A stretch of DNA of 64,000 nt from SLST01 sp046538735 (GCA_046538735.1 JBKHII010000001.1:1-64000); one strand, 5' to 3'. Counted from the stretch's first letter, positions 7,760-17,375 are shown. Notes: generated by a model not told the origin, from the letters alone. Numbers and translations are program-made.

Positions 7760-8037
7760 CGTGCCTCCTTCGCGCTCTCGCGGATGTGGTATGCCCGGTT
7801 CCGCAGGTAGAGCGCGATGTCGATCGAGACCATCGTTCCGTTGAGCGCGTAGAGAATGATCACGAGGTCGAAGGAGAAGAAGATCTTGTGGAGCACTCCG
7901 GCGATGTACCCGATGAGGAGCGCGACGAGGAAGAGCAGGCTCTTGCTGCCGACCTGCCTCGTCGTCGCGCTCTTGTAGATCGAGAACGGCCACGCCAGCC
8001 CGAAACAGACCAGCATGATGACTTCGAACGGGCTCAT
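7756..8037 (-). CDS. Small three-helix membrane protein
   Basis: A 93-residue protein with three predicted membrane helices (about 5-20, 33-50 and 55-80). The spacing and the phrase PFSIYKSATTRQVGSKS recall small PQ-loop/SemiSWEET-like proteins, but the match is loose and no transport role can be claimed. It sits between the oxidoreductase and flavodoxin genes with 4 nt and 4 nt overlap spacing, which implies a shared message. A TTTACT-17-TAGTCT element also ends 6 nt before its ATG, so it may have its own leaderless transcript. Confidence 0.7.
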   Translation of the reverse strand: MSPFEVIMLVCFGLAWPFSIYKSATTRQVGSKSLLFLVALLIGYIAGVLHKIFFSFDLVIILYALNGTMVSIDIALYLRNRAYHIRESAKEAR

Positions 8038-8041
8038 GCCC

Positions 8042-9610
8042 TCAGACTACGCAGCGCCGATCCGGGAGTAAAGCGGGCCCGGCGAACGCGCTCCGCGCGG
8101 GGGCCGCACGGAAGTCCCGTCCGAGCGCAGCGCAGATCGTCTGGATCGCGTATCGGCCGCTCTGCGCCGCGCGATGGATCCCGCCCCCGGGGCAGAGCCA
8201 GTGCCCGGCGAAGAAGAGGCGGCTGCCGCGGGGTCCGCGGTACGAGGCGGGCCAGGCGAACCCGACGCGGTCGGGACGGGTTCCGTGCACCGAGCCACGG
8301 TAGTTGAGCGTGTAGCGCTCGGTCGTGAGCGGGGTCGCAACATCAGTCACCTCCACGCACTCGGCGATTCCCGGCCACGTCCGCTCGAGAAACCGGATCA
8401 CCTCGCCGGCGAGGCGCTGCTTCGCGGTGCGGTACCGGCCCCGGTCGCCCCCGTTCGCGGCCCAGGCGGCGAAGTCGGTTTCGATCTGACACGTGATGAC
8501 CCGGCAGCGGTTCGGGGCAAGCGTCTCGTCGTGGTACCGGCGGACGACCATGCGATACGCCGGCATCCCGGCGAGGGGACGGTCGGGATAGAGCACGAGG
8601 CTTGCCCCCTCGTCGGCCGAGAGCCGCGCAACGAGCGGCCCGTCGTCACTCGCGACGAGCACGCCGAGCGAGACCTGCGCGACCGCTCGTCCCGGTCGCA
8701 ACGCGGCGAGCATGAGCTCGTGGCTCCGGCTCGGGATGCGCGCGTCGCGCATCCACTCGAGCGTGGCGCGAAGATCGCCGGCGGAGAGCACGACGTCCGC
8801 ATCCACGATCTCCCCCGTGTCCAGGAGCACGCCGTTCGCGGCGCGACCGTACGTCCGCAGCCCCACGACGCGTGTCCCGTAGCGAATCGTTCCACCGAGC
8901 TCGAGCAGGCGCTCCTCCAGATCGTAGCTGAGCTCGAGTGAACCTCCGATCGGGTACCCAGCTTCGCCGCGGTGCATGCGCGAGAGAATCATCAGCATCC
9001 ACACGGCCGGATAGTCGGGGTACGAGCCAAGCCGGGCGACGGCCCAGCGCAGCACCGGATGCCGGAAACGGCGGGCGTAGGCGCGCGCGCTCGTGAATCG
9101 GTAGCGGAGGAAACTCGCGAGGAAGGCAGGATAGTGACGGCCAAGCGAAGCGAGCTTGTCCCACCTGGGGATCTCCGCCGGCGCGTCGATCGGGAGCTCG
9201 TAGCGGGCGAACAGCTTCACGTCCGAGACGAAGCGGGAGATCGCGGGCGCGTCGCCGGGCGAGATTGCGCGCATCCGCGCAGCGAGCTCGTCCGTATCCG
9301 CGCAGACGGGGAGCGCTGCTCCGCTTGGGTGCCGCAACGTGAAGAGCTCCGACGCGGGCAGAACCGGGCGGTCCACGCCGAGCTCGTCCCACATGCGTCG
9401 GAACGGCCCGGTACCCGCGAGGCCGAGCACGTAGTGGATGCACCCTTCCATGGTGAAGCGTCCGCTCGGTCCACGCCGGTCCCATCCGGTGCACAATCCG
9501 CCGGGAATGCGGTGCTGCTCGAGGATGAGTGGATCGAATCCGTTCTGCGCGGCGTAGATGCCGGCGGAGAGGCCGGCAACGCCGCCGCCCACGATAGCGA
9601 TGCGCTTCAT
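8042..9610 (-). CDS. CrtI/carotenoid-isomerase-like FAD-dependent oxidoreductase
   Basis: A 522-residue flavoprotein of the phytoene desaturase / carotenoid isomerase / retinol saturase group. The N-terminal dinucleotide-binding motif is intact (KRIAIVGGGVAGLSAGIYAAQ), followed by GGLCTGW and EGCIHYVLG, characteristic of the group. A C-terminal FAD motif lies near GHWLCPGGGIHRAAQSG. Substrates are usually long polyene or isoprenoid chains; the actual one is unknown and no carotenoid genes are visible. I chose the ATG at complement 9608-9610 because the GxGxxG motif starts 7 residues later. No clear ribosome binding site precedes it. It heads an operon with the small membrane protein and flavodoxin. 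Confidence 0.82.
   Translation of the reverse strand: MKRIAIVGGGVAGLSAGIYAAQNGFDPLILEQHRIPGGLCTGWDRRGPSGRFTMEGCIHYVLGLAGTGPFRRMWDELGVDRPVLPASELFTLRHPSGAALPVCADTDELAARMRAISPGDAPAISRFVSDVKLFARYELPIDAPAEIPRWDKLASLGRHYPAFLASFLRYRFTSARAYARRFRHPVLRWAVARLGSYPDYPAVWMLMILSRMHRGEAGYPIGGSLELSYDLEERLLELGGTIRYGTRVVGLRTYGRAANGVLLDTGEIVDADVVLSAGDLRATLEWMRDARIPSRSHELMLAALRPGRAVAQVSLGVLVASDDGPLVARLSADEGASLVLYPDRPLAGMPAYRMVVRRYHDETLAPNRCRVITCQIETDFAAWAANGGDRGRYRTAKQRLAGEVIRFLERTWPGIAECVEVTDVATPLTTERYTLNYRGSVHGTRPDRVGFAWPASYRGPRGSRLFFAGHWLCPGGGIHRAAQSGRYAIQTICAALGRDFRAAPARSAFAGPALLPDRRCVV
8044..8072 (-). promoter_or_regulatory. Possible internal promoter for the small membrane protein
   Basis: On the minus strand TTTACT (8067-8072), 17 nt, TAGTCT (8044-8049), ending 6 nt before the ATG. 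It overlaps the 3' end of the oxidoreductase gene. It shares sequence and spacing with the promoter at 3562-3590. Confidence 0.35.
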
Positions 9611-9687
9611 GGGCAGTACAACACGGAAGCGCGGCACGCGTGTCACTCGATCCGGAGATTCGCTGCCGGCGGTCGGCCGGCAGTGCC

Positions 9688-9860
9688 CTACTCGGGGAGC
9701 TCCCCCCACGGGATCGTGACGCCGATCGAGTCGGCAAGCACGTTCAGCGTATCGCTGTCGTGGTAGAGCTCACCGGCGCGCTCCACTGTCACGGCGCCGT
9801 CGTCCGCCGCCCGTTCACGCGCACATCGCCTTCCAGGTACTCGATGATGCCCGCTCGACT
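9688..9860 (-). pseudogene. FecR-like fragment with a frameshift
   Basis: Two neighbouring minus-strand frames read like one broken gene. The first gives IIEYLEGDVRVNGR, which looks like the opening strand of a FecR-type domain. One frame over, the reading continues as DDGAVTVERAGELYHDSDTLN then VLADSIGVTIPWGELPE and stops at TAG 9688-9690. Joining them needs a single-base indel near 9800. No start codon or signal sequence is evident upstream, where the divergent lipoprotein promoter begins. It is best seen as a remnant, or possibly a sequencing error in a short gene. Confidence 0.4.
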
Positions 9861-9920
9861 GCGAGGCTGGTATACCCGGACTCGCGCCAGACTCGGCTCG
9901 CCGCGCACGCATGCGGTGGT

Positions 9921-9926
9921 TATATT
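9921..9926 (+). promoter_or_regulatory. -10 element of the DOMON lipoprotein gene, leaderless
   Basis: TATATT lies exactly 6 nt before the ATG, with no ribosome binding site. A small palindrome CGCATGCG (9908-9915) sits in the spacer. The -35 region (about 9898-9903) is poor. Confidence 0.55.
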
Positions 9927-9932
9927 CCGCCC

Positions 9933-10535
9933 ATGACACGGAGAAACGCTACAGTCGGGCTCGTGCTCGCGACGATCGCGCTCGCGCTCGTTCTCGCGGG
10001 CTGCGGCGACGACGCGCCGAACGCGGACACCGCCGAAGCTGCGGACGGCGCAGGGGCCGAGGCGCAGATGGTCCAGATGGAAGCTGAAGCCCCCTTCGCG
10101 ACCACCGAGGCGATCGGCATGGAGCTCGGCTGGCGCGTGGTGGGCGACGAGCTCGAGGTGCGGGTCTCGGGACCCACGAGCGGCTGGGTCGCGGTCGGCT
10201 TCAAGCCGTCCCGGGCGATGGCTGACGCGAACATCCTGATGGGCTACGTGAACGGATCGGACGTGGTGATGACGGATCAGTTCGGCACGTCGATGTCCAC
10301 GCACCAACCGGACGACGAGCTTGGCGGACGATCGGACGTGGAAGTGGTCTCAGGCAGCGAGACGAGCCGCACCACGACGGTCACCTTCCGCATCCCGCTC
10401 GACTCCGGCGACGAATACGACCAGCCGCTCGCTGCGGGCGAGACCGTCCGCGTGATCCTCGCGTACGGACCGAACAACGCGGACGACGTTCGGACATATC
10501 ACGTGAACCGCACCGGGCTCGAGATCACGCTCTAA
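9933..10535 (+). CDS. DOMON-domain lipoprotein
   Basis: A 200-residue exported lipoprotein. The signal peptide ends in a lipobox with Cys24 (VLAGC). After an acidic, Ala-rich linker, residues about 55-200 form a DOMON domain: GWVAVGFKPSRAMADANILMG, then a VVMTDQFGTSMSTH segment and C-terminal FRIPL and ILAYG strands. DOMON domains bind haem or sugars and often act in extracytoplasmic electron transfer. The Met in the ADANILMGY region corresponds to the usual position of a haem ligand. It stands alone, with a probable leaderless promoter, and converges with a PNPOx-family gene (4 nt overlap of ends). Confidence 0.82.
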   Translation: MTRRNATVGLVLATIALALVLAGCGDDAPNADTAEAADGAGAEAQMVQMEAEAPFATTEAIGMELGWRVVGDELEVRVSGPTSGWVAVGFKPSRAMADANILMGYVNGSDVVMTDQFGTSMSTHQPDDELGGRSDVEVVSGSETSRTTTVTFRIPLDSGDEYDQPLAAGETVRVILAYGPNNADDVRTYHVNRTGLEITL

Positions 10536-10912
10536 AGCAATCTCTCCGCGCCCGAGTAGACCTCGCGCGCCGCCACCGCGGCGGCGCCGTGGCCCGGGTG
10601 CTTCGCGGAGTTCCATGTCCTCATGAACTCGAAGTACGGACCGTCTTCGTGGTACGAGATCGGGCCCTTGATCTGGTACGCCTTTCCCGCATTGGTGATG
10701 AAGAGAACGGAGGCGTCGCTTCCGGCCCTGATGTTGCGGATCGTCTTGTCGAAGTAGTTGTTCGCGATAACGATCGTGCCGTCGTCGTGCTTGCCCACCG
10801 CGCCGGCGTAGATCGCGTTCGGGATTCCGTCCGAATCTACCGTCGTGAACACGACCGGCCCTTCTCGATGCTCCCACGCTTCGCTCACTTCGTTGGGTAG
10901 TACATGCTCCAT
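10532..10912 (-). CDS. Pyridoxamine 5'-phosphate oxidase-family flavoprotein
   Basis: A 126-residue split-barrel protein of the PNPOx-like superfamily, which binds FMN, F420 or haem. Visible features are the opening VSEAWEHREGPVVFTTVDSDG then IPNAIYAGAV, and the central strand IVIANNYFDKTIRNIRAGSD, typical of these small proteins. The short length points to the general FMN-binding subgroup and not to true PdxH. The ATG follows GGAGG at 7 nt. Its 3' end overlaps the end of the convergent DOMON gene. The reaction is unknown. Confidence 0.8.
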   Translation of the reverse strand: MEHVLPNEVSEAWEHREGPVVFTTVDSDGIPNAIYAGAVGKHDDGTIVIANNYFDKTIRNIRAGSDASVLFITNAGKAYQIKGPISYHEDGPYFEFMRTWNSAKHPGHGAAAVAAREVYSGAERLL

Positions 10913-10948
10913 GTTTCGTCCTCCATACCTGGGATTGCCAACGGGATC

Positions 10949-11305
10949 CTACTGCTCACGCACGCCGGGCCTGCGCTTCTTCGGCAGCTTCTCCACGACG
11001 AGATCGTACGAGTGCCTGACGAGCCACTCGAGCTGCTCGTCCGGAACGTCCGACCCGCATCGTACGGTGTTCCAGTGCTCCTTGTTCATGTGGTAGCCGG
11101 GCTCGATTCCCTCGTAGCCCGCGCGCAGGTCGCGCGCGAGGATCGGATCGCACTTCAGATTCACGGAGACGGGGTTCTCGTTGATCCCCGCGAGGCCGAA
11201 CATCTTCCCGCCTACGCGAAAGACGATCGTCTCCTCGTCAAAGGGGAAATCGTACGACGTTCCGGGGAGCGAGAGGCAGAGGTCGCGGAGCTCGGCGATC
11301 GTCAC
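10949..11305 (-). CDS. MmcQ/YjbR family protein
   Basis: A 118-residue MmcQ/YjbR-type protein. The signature order is intact: LRDLCLSLPGTSYDFPFDEET, FRVGGKMFGLAG, SVNLKCDP, then GYHMNKEHWNTV and a C-terminal WLVRHSYDLVVEKLPKK. The fold is CyaY-like or DNA-binding-like and its function is unsettled. It begins at a GTG 4 nt after the stop codon of yjbQ, so they are cotranscribed. No catalytic role can be assigned. Confidence 0.85.
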   Translation of the reverse strand: MTIAELRDLCLSLPGTSYDFPFDEETIVFRVGGKMFGLAGINENPVSVNLKCDPILARDLRAGYEGIEPGYHMNKEHWNTVRCGSDVPDEQLEWLVRHSYDLVVEKLPKKRRPGVREQ

Positions 11306-11309
11306 GCGC

Positions 11310-11729
11310 TCAGCCCATCACCGTAAGCACGATCGAGCGGCTGTGCGGACGGTTGCGATGCTCGCAAAGGTAGACGCCCTGCCACGTGCCGAGCGCCAGG
11401 CGACCGCCCGAGATCGGGATCGTAAGATCCACGCCCAAGAGCGCGCTCTTGCCGTGCGCCGGCATGTCGTCCGATCCCTCGAGCGTGTGCCGGTAGTAGG
11501 GCTCGTCCTCGGGCACGATGTGGTCGAGAATCGCGCGCATGTCCGCCCGCACGTCCGGACTCGCGTTCTCGTTGATCGTGAGCGATGCCGACGTGTGCTG
11601 GAGAAAGACGTGCGCGATCCCGGCGTCCGGCGCGCCGAGCTCGCGGATCGCCTCGTCAATCTCGCGAGTGATCAGGTGGCAACCGCGCGACTTCCCGCGA
11701 ATCGTGATCGTGGTCTGACGTACGCTCAT
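11310..11729 (-). CDS. YjbQ/UPF0047 family protein
   Basis: A 139-residue YjbQ-family protein, normal length. The conserved pattern is plain: DEAIRELGAPDAGIAHVFLQH, TSASLTINENASPDVRAD, HTLEGSDDMPAHGKSALLG and LGTWQGVYLCEHR. The conserved His and Asp/Glu residues form a probable metal or phosphate site; the E. coli member has weak thiamine phosphate synthase activity but the true role is open. The ATG is at complement 11727-11729. TATCAT ends 6 nt before it, so the transcript is probably leaderless. It is first in a two-gene operon with the MmcQ-like gene. Confidence 0.88.
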   Translation of the reverse strand: MSVRQTTITIRGKSRGCHLITREIDEAIRELGAPDAGIAHVFLQHTSASLTINENASPDVRADMRAILDHIVPEDEPYYRHTLEGSDDMPAHGKSALLGVDLTIPISGGRLALGTWQGVYLCEHRNRPHSRSIVLTVMG

Positions 11730-11735
11730 GCCTGC

Positions 11736-11741
11736 ATGATA
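11736..11741 (-). promoter_or_regulatory. -10 element of yjbQ, leaderless
   Basis: TATCAT on the minus strand ends 6 nt before the ATG. A weak -35 GCGACA lies 17 nt further upstream. Confidence 0.5.
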
Positions 11742-11819
11742 CCCGCGATCGCTCCCGGTGTCGCCATTCGGTTGCCCGGTTTCTCGCGTGCCGCATATAT
11801 TCAAATCGAGATGCTCATG

Positions 11820-11842
11820 CCATAATTATCGATAGAATCGAT
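11820..11842 (+). promoter_or_regulatory. sdh-suc upstream region with repeated ATCGAT
   Basis: Between the divergent yjbQ and sdhA starts lie CATAAT and TAGAAT hexamers that could serve as -10 elements, and two copies of the palindrome ATCGAT (11828-11833 and 11837-11842). The first copy extends to TATCGATA. The arrangement could be a repressor site for the sdhAB-sucCD operon. No -35 is convincing. Confidence 0.3.
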
Positions 11843-11873
11843 CAGCATTGGACGAAGCGGAAAGGAGCGAGCC

Positions 11874-13607
11874 TTGGTCAGACACGAGTACGACGCAGTG
11901 ATCGTTGGAGCAGGAGGAGCCGGGCTCTACGCGGCGCTCGAGGCGAGCAAGGCCGCGAGGACCGCGGTCGTGAGCAAGCTCTACCCGAGCCGGAGCCACA
12001 CGGGCGCCGCGCAGGGCGGGATCGGAGCGGCGCTCGGCAACGTGGAGGAGGACAAGCCCGAGTGGCACGCCTTCGACACGGTGAAGGGCGGCGACTACCT
12101 CGTTGACCAGCAGGCGGCCAAGATCCTCGCCGAGGAGGCGGTTCGCGCCGTCTACGACCTCGAGAACCGAGGGCTTCCGTTCAGCCGAACGGAGGAAGGC
12201 AAGATCGCGCAGCGCCGCTTCGGCGGACACACGCGCAACTTCGGCGAGGCGGCGGTTCACCGCAGCTGCTACGCCGCCGACCGCACCGGCCACATGATCC
12301 TCCAGACGCTCTACCAGCAGTGCATCAAGAACGAGGTCAGCTTCTACGACGAGTTTCAGGCGATCGACGTCATCATGGACGGCACGCGCATCGCGGGACT
12401 CATCGCGCTCGAGCTCGCAACCGGCGAGCTCCACCTTTTCCACGCGAAAGCGGTGCTCTTCGCGACCGGCGGCTTCGGCCGAATGTTCAAGATCACGTCC
12501 AACGCGTACGCGAACACGGGTGACGGACCGGCGCTCCTCGCGCGCGTCGGCGTGCCGCTCATGGACATGGAGTTCTTCCAATTCCACCCAACCGGCATCA
12601 AGGGGATGGGCATCCTCATCACCGAGGGTGTCCGAGGCGAGGGCGGCATCCTGCGCAACAACGCGGGCGAACGCTTCATGGAGCGCTACGCGCCTACCCT
12701 CCTCGACCTCGCACCGCGCGACATGGTCAGCCGGGCGATCATGACCGAGATCGCGGCGGGAAAGGGGATCAGGGGCGACAAGAGGATCGACGATTACGTG
12801 ATGCTCGACGCGACGCACCTGGGGAGAGAGACCGTCTACAGCAAGATCCCGGACATCGCCGACTTCTGCAAGACCTACCTCGCGATCGACCCGGCCGAGA
12901 AACCGATGCCGGTCCAGCCGACCGCGCACTACGCGATGGGCGGCATCCCCACGAACGTGGACGGCCAGGTCGCGACCGGAAAGGTCACGTACGAAGGCCT
13001 GTACGCCGCCGGCGAGTGCGCCTGCGTGAGCGTACACGGCGCGAACCGACTCGGTACGAACAGCCTCGTGGACCTCGTCGTCTTCGGGCGCCGCGCGGGA
13101 CGGCACGTCGCGCAGTTCGTGAAGGACGCGAGCATGCCGAAGCTTCCGGACGGCGCGGAGGAGCGCGCCGTCAAGAAGATCGAACGACTGCACGACGGCA
13201 GCACGGGACCGCACGTGGGCCCCTTCTACACCGAGATGCAGGAGACGATGATGTCCAAGGTCGGCGTCTACCGGAACGAAGCACCAATGGCCGAGGCGGT
13301 CGACGAAATCCGCAAGCTCCGTGACAGCTACCGGGAGGTCCGCACCGAGGATCCGAATCGAGCGTTCAACTCGGACATCCTCGGCATCCTCGAGCTCGAG
13401 AACCTGCTCGATATCTCGCTCGTCACGGCGGCGAGTGCGCTCAACAGAACGGAAAGCCGCGGCGCGCACAGCCGCGAAGACTACCCCGACCGCGACGATC
13501 CGAACTGGCTCAAGCACACACTCGCCACGTTGGACGGCAACACGGTCACAATCGACTACAAGGACGTGGACACCTCGATCTGGGAACCGAAACCACGGAA
13601 GTACTGA
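11874..13607 (+). CDS. sdhA: Succinate dehydrogenase/fumarate reductase flavoprotein subunit
   Basis: A 577-residue SdhA/FrdA that oxidises succinate to fumarate with covalently bound FAD. The N-terminal FAD fold (VIVGAGGAGLYAALEASKA) is followed by RSHTGAAQGGIGAALGN, which carries the FAD-linked His. HRSCYAADRTGHMILQ, FQFHPTGIKGMGIL and the substrate Arg region LAPRDMVSRAIM are also present. The start is TTG, fixed by AAAGGAGC upstream and by the FAD motif seven residues in. It is followed 9 nt later by sdhB, then sucC and sucD, giving consecutive TCA-cycle steps. No cytochrome b or anchor subunit gene lies next to it. Confidence 0.93.
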   Translation: MVRHEYDAVIVGAGGAGLYAALEASKAARTAVVSKLYPSRSHTGAAQGGIGAALGNVEEDKPEWHAFDTVKGGDYLVDQQAAKILAEEAVRAVYDLENRGLPFSRTEEGKIAQRRFGGHTRNFGEAAVHRSCYAADRTGHMILQTLYQQCIKNEVSFYDEFQAIDVIMDGTRIAGLIALELATGELHLFHAKAVLFATGGFGRMFKITSNAYANTGDGPALLARVGVPLMDMEFFQFHPTGIKGMGILITEGVRGEGGILRNNAGERFMERYAPTLLDLAPRDMVSRAIMTEIAAGKGIRGDKRIDDYVMLDATHLGRETVYSKIPDIADFCKTYLAIDPAEKPMPVQPTAHYAMGGIPTNVDGQVATGKVTYEGLYAAGECACVSVHGANRLGTNSLVDLVVFGRRAGRHVAQFVKDASMPKLPDGAEERAVKKIERLHDGSTGPHVGPFYTEMQETMMSKVGVYRNEAPMAEAVDEIRKLRDSYREVRTEDPNRAFNSDILGILELENLLDISLVTAASALNRTESRGAHSREDYPDRDDPNWLKHTLATLDGNTVTIDYKDVDTSIWEPKPRKY

Positions 13608-13616
13608 GGAGGACGC

Positions 13617-14372
13617 ATGACGGTCAACTTAGAGATACAGCGCTTCAACCCCGAGCAGGACAAGGAGCCTCACTACACGAGCTACTCGGTTGAGGTCGAG
13701 CCAACCGACCGCGTGCTGGACGCGCTCACCACGATCAAGAGGAACATCGACGGTTCACTCGCCTTTCGCCGCAGCTGCGCGCACGGCGTGTGCGGGTCGG
13801 ACGCGATGGTGATCAACGGCACCGAGGCGCTCGCGTGCAAGACGCTCATCCAGGACGTGGCCGAATCCGACGGCGCCACGATCAAGATCGAGCCCGCGCG
13901 CCACATGAACGTACAGCGCGACCTCATGGTCACGCAGGACACCTTCTTCGAGAACTACCGCGCGGTGAAGCCGTTCTTCATCGCGGACGAGACGAAGCCC
14001 GCTCCCGAGAAGGAGTACATCCAGTCGGTCACGGAGCGCGCGGCCTTCGACGATCCAACCAAGTGCATCCTCTGCGGCGCGTGCTACTCCGCGTGTCCCG
14101 TCCTCGACAAGAATCCGAACTTCATCGGACCCGCAGCGATCGTGCAGGCGTCGCGCTTCGTCTTCGACAGCCGCGAGAAGGGAGTCGAGCCGCGGCTCGA
14201 CATCCTCGACCGGCCGGACGGTGTGTGGGCGTGCGAGAACCACTTCGAATGCACGCGCGTCTGCCCACGGGATATCAAGGTCACGAAGATGATCAACTTC
14301 ACGAAACGCGAAATCAAGAGGCTGCGCGAGGCGCGCGGCGAGACGGTCAACGACGGAGGAGCCGCCACGTGA
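13617..14372 (+). CDS. sdhB: Succinate dehydrogenase iron-sulfur subunit
   Basis: A 251-residue SdhB that passes electrons from SdhA to quinone. The plant-type [2Fe-2S] site has Cys54, Cys59, Cys74 with Asp62 as the fourth position, as in E. coli SdhB. The [4Fe-4S] and [3Fe-4S] sites are in CILCGACYSACPV and FECTRVCPRDI. A RRSCAHGVCG start to the first cluster is typical. An AGGAGG site precedes the ATG. Its end overlaps sucC by 4 nt. Without a local sdhC/sdhD the membrane anchor must be encoded elsewhere or be absent. Confidence 0.93.
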   Translation: MTVNLEIQRFNPEQDKEPHYTSYSVEVEPTDRVLDALTTIKRNIDGSLAFRRSCAHGVCGSDAMVINGTEALACKTLIQDVAESDGATIKIEPARHMNVQRDLMVTQDTFFENYRAVKPFFIADETKPAPEKEYIQSVTERAAFDDPTKCILCGACYSACPVLDKNPNFIGPAAIVQASRFVFDSREKGVEPRLDILDRPDGVWACENHFECTRVCPRDIKVTKMINFTKREIKRLREARGETVNDGGAAT

Positions 14373-15508
14373 ACATCCACGAGTATCAGGGCAAGGAAAT
14401 CTTCGCCGAGTACGGCATCCCGGTGAACGAGCAAGCCGTCGTCACCACGCCGGAGGCGGCGAAGGCGGCCGCCGAGAAGATGGGCACGACCGTCGTCGTG
14501 AAGGCGCAGGTGCTCGTTGGCGGGCGCGGAAAGGCGGGCGGCGTGAAACTCGCGAAGACGCCGGATGAAGCGGAACAGAAAGCGCGCGACATTCTCGGCC
14601 TCACGATCAAGGGTATCCCCGTTGAGAAAGTGATGATCACGCCGGCGAGCGAGATCGTGCAGGAGTTCTACGTATCGATCACGGTCAACCGCAACGAGAA
14701 GAACCTGCTCCTCATGATGAGCAAGGCGGGCGGCGTGGACATCGAGGATCTCGCGGTGAACCGACCCGAGGAGATCGTCCGTTTCCCGATCCACCCCGCG
14801 GACGGCATCGACGAGGTCGAGCTGAAGACCGTACTCACCGAGGTCTTCGAGATTCCCGGGCTCGTGGACCAGGCGAGCGACGTTGTGCACAAGCTCTACC
14901 GGATCGTCCTCGAGAAGGACTGCTCGCTCGTGGAGATCAACCCGTTCGCCTTGACCGAAGGGCACGAACTCGTCGCGCTCGACGCGAAGGTCAACTTCGA
15001 CGACAACGCGCTCTACAAGCACGCCGAGGTGGAGGCGCAGCGCAACCCGGAGGAGCTCTCCGCGGACGAGACCGCCGCGAAGGCGGCAGGCCTCTCCTTC
15101 GTGAGTATGGACGGCTACATCGGCTGCATGGTGAACGGAGCGGGGCTTGCGATGGCGACGATGGACATCATCAAGCTCTCCGGCGGCGACCCGGCAAACT
15201 TTCTGGACGTGGGAGGAAGCTCGAATCCGCAGAAAGTCGTGGACGCGCTCAAGATCATCACGGGCAACCCGAACGTGAAGGCGATCCTGATCAACATCTT
15301 CGGCGGCATAACTCGCTGCGACGATATCGCGAACGGCATCCTCGAGGCGCTCGATCAGATCACGATCGACCTGCCGATGGTGATCCGGCTCATCGGCACG
15401 AACGACGAGGAGGGACGGACGATCCTGCAGGGAGCCGGGCTCGAGTCGTACCAGTCGCTCGGCGAGGCGGTGGAGAAAGTCGTGGCGGCGGCCGGCGGCA
15501 AGGCGTAA
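14369..15508 (+). CDS. sucC: Succinyl-CoA synthetase (ADP/GDP-forming) beta subunit
   Basis: A 379-residue SucC, close to the usual 385. It opens MNIHEYQGKEIFAEYGIPV, the ATP-grasp entry of the family, and has VKAQVLVGGRGKAGGVKLAK for nucleotide binding. The C-terminal part carries the GCMVNGAGLAMATMD and LDVGGSS motifs and NIFGGITRCDDIA. It makes succinyl-CoA to succinate with substrate-level phosphorylation. The GTG start overlaps the sdhB stop (GTGA), so translation is coupled. It forms an alpha2beta2 or alpha-beta complex with SucD. Confidence 0.94.
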   Translation: MNIHEYQGKEIFAEYGIPVNEQAVVTTPEAAKAAAEKMGTTVVVKAQVLVGGRGKAGGVKLAKTPDEAEQKARDILGLTIKGIPVEKVMITPASEIVQEFYVSITVNRNEKNLLLMMSKAGGVDIEDLAVNRPEEIVRFPIHPADGIDEVELKTVLTEVFEIPGLVDQASDVVHKLYRIVLEKDCSLVEINPFALTEGHELVALDAKVNFDDNALYKHAEVEAQRNPEELSADETAAKAAGLSFVSMDGYIGCMVNGAGLAMATMDIIKLSGGDPANFLDVGGSSNPQKVVDALKIITGNPNVKAILINIFGGITRCDDIANGILEALDQITIDLPMVIRLIGTNDEEGRTILQGAGLESYQSLGEAVEKVVAAAGGKA

Positions 15509-15518
15509 GGAGCGGAAC

Positions 15519-16387
<869 letters not shown>

Positions 16388-16391
<4 letters not shown>

Positions 16392-17269
16392 GCGCCCCGG
16401 CTGGGCGCGCCCGGGGCGACGCTCCGAAACACCTTCGCGCCGAGCACGACGGCAACGACCGTGGCGACCACGAAGATGACGAGCGGCGGCACCTCGAGGA
16501 CGCCTTCCACGATCCACGCCGAGACGACCATCGCGGTGATCGCCGCGGCCATCATCGCGCCCTTCACCATGAAGACCGCGGCGAGGAGCAGACCAACCGG
16601 CCGGCGCCGCCAGGAGAGCACGCCGGTGAAGACCGCGAGCGGAACCACGATGCCCAAGTCCATTGCCTGCACGACCATCGTCGTTTGTCCGAGGAGCAAC
16701 CCCTGGATCTCGCCGCCGAGGGCGGGGACGATGCGGCCGAGCCACATCCCCACGAGCAGGACCGCCATCGCGATCGAGAAGATCGCGACGCCTCGGCGGG
16801 GAAAGCGATCCGAGAGACGCTCGGACAGCACCGCGATCGGCGTCGCCGAGAGAATCCAGGCGATCGCACCGAGGCTCGCCGCGTAGATCGCGATGAAGAG
16901 CAGGAAGAGCGGACCGAAGGCCCAGGCAACCGCGTACATGAGGTACTGATAGAAGAAGTACGCGAGGAGCCCCACGCAAAGCAGCTTCGCGGTGATCGTC
17001 CCGCGCGTCAGGCCGGGCAGACAGACGAGCAGAATCGGGACCGCGACGAAGAGCGTCACGAGGTCCCACCCCACTCCCTCGGCGACGAGCCGCACGGAGT
17101 TGTAGCGGTAGATCCCGTCGGTCACCATCTCGTACTCCTCCCCGCGGGGCGTGGTGATCGTCGCGGTCTCGCCGCTTCCGCGCATGAACACGCCGATCCC
17201 TGCAGCGACCGCGACCATGATCGCGATCACGAGACAGAGCGCAGCCATTCCTCGGTACCGTCGTTCCAT
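16388..17269 (-). CDS. Polytopic membrane protein of unknown function
   Basis: A 293-residue protein with about eight membrane helices and one 40-residue extracytoplasmic loop after helix 1 (region ETATITTPRGEEYEMVTDG). I do not recognise a transporter or enzyme family. The ATG at complement 17267-17269 has GGAGG 4 nt before it; a longer reading upstream lacks such a site. It is divergent from the phosphonate operon and convergent with sucD. No conserved catalytic residues stand out. Confidence 0.75.
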
Positions 17270-17335
17270 GGAGCCTCCGGGTCCATGATCGCACCCTTCC
17301 ACTGCGCGCGCAATGCCTTCCCTTTGCCGCGAGCC

Positions 17336-17367
17336 TTCATCAGATTTTCACAATCCACGACTACCGT
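17336..17367 (+). promoter_or_regulatory. Candidate Pho-type promoter of the C-P lyase operon
   Basis: Two 7-mers, CTTCATC (17335-17341) and TTTCACA (17346-17352), are 11 nt apart and resemble the Pho-box unit CTGTCAT. Nine nt further is TACCGT (17362-17367) as a -10. The same repeat-to-(-10) distance of 9 nt is found before phnC. The predicted transcription start is about 2 nt before the phnG GTG. This is a pattern-based inference. Confidence 0.4.
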
Positions 17368-17375
17368 CATGAATC

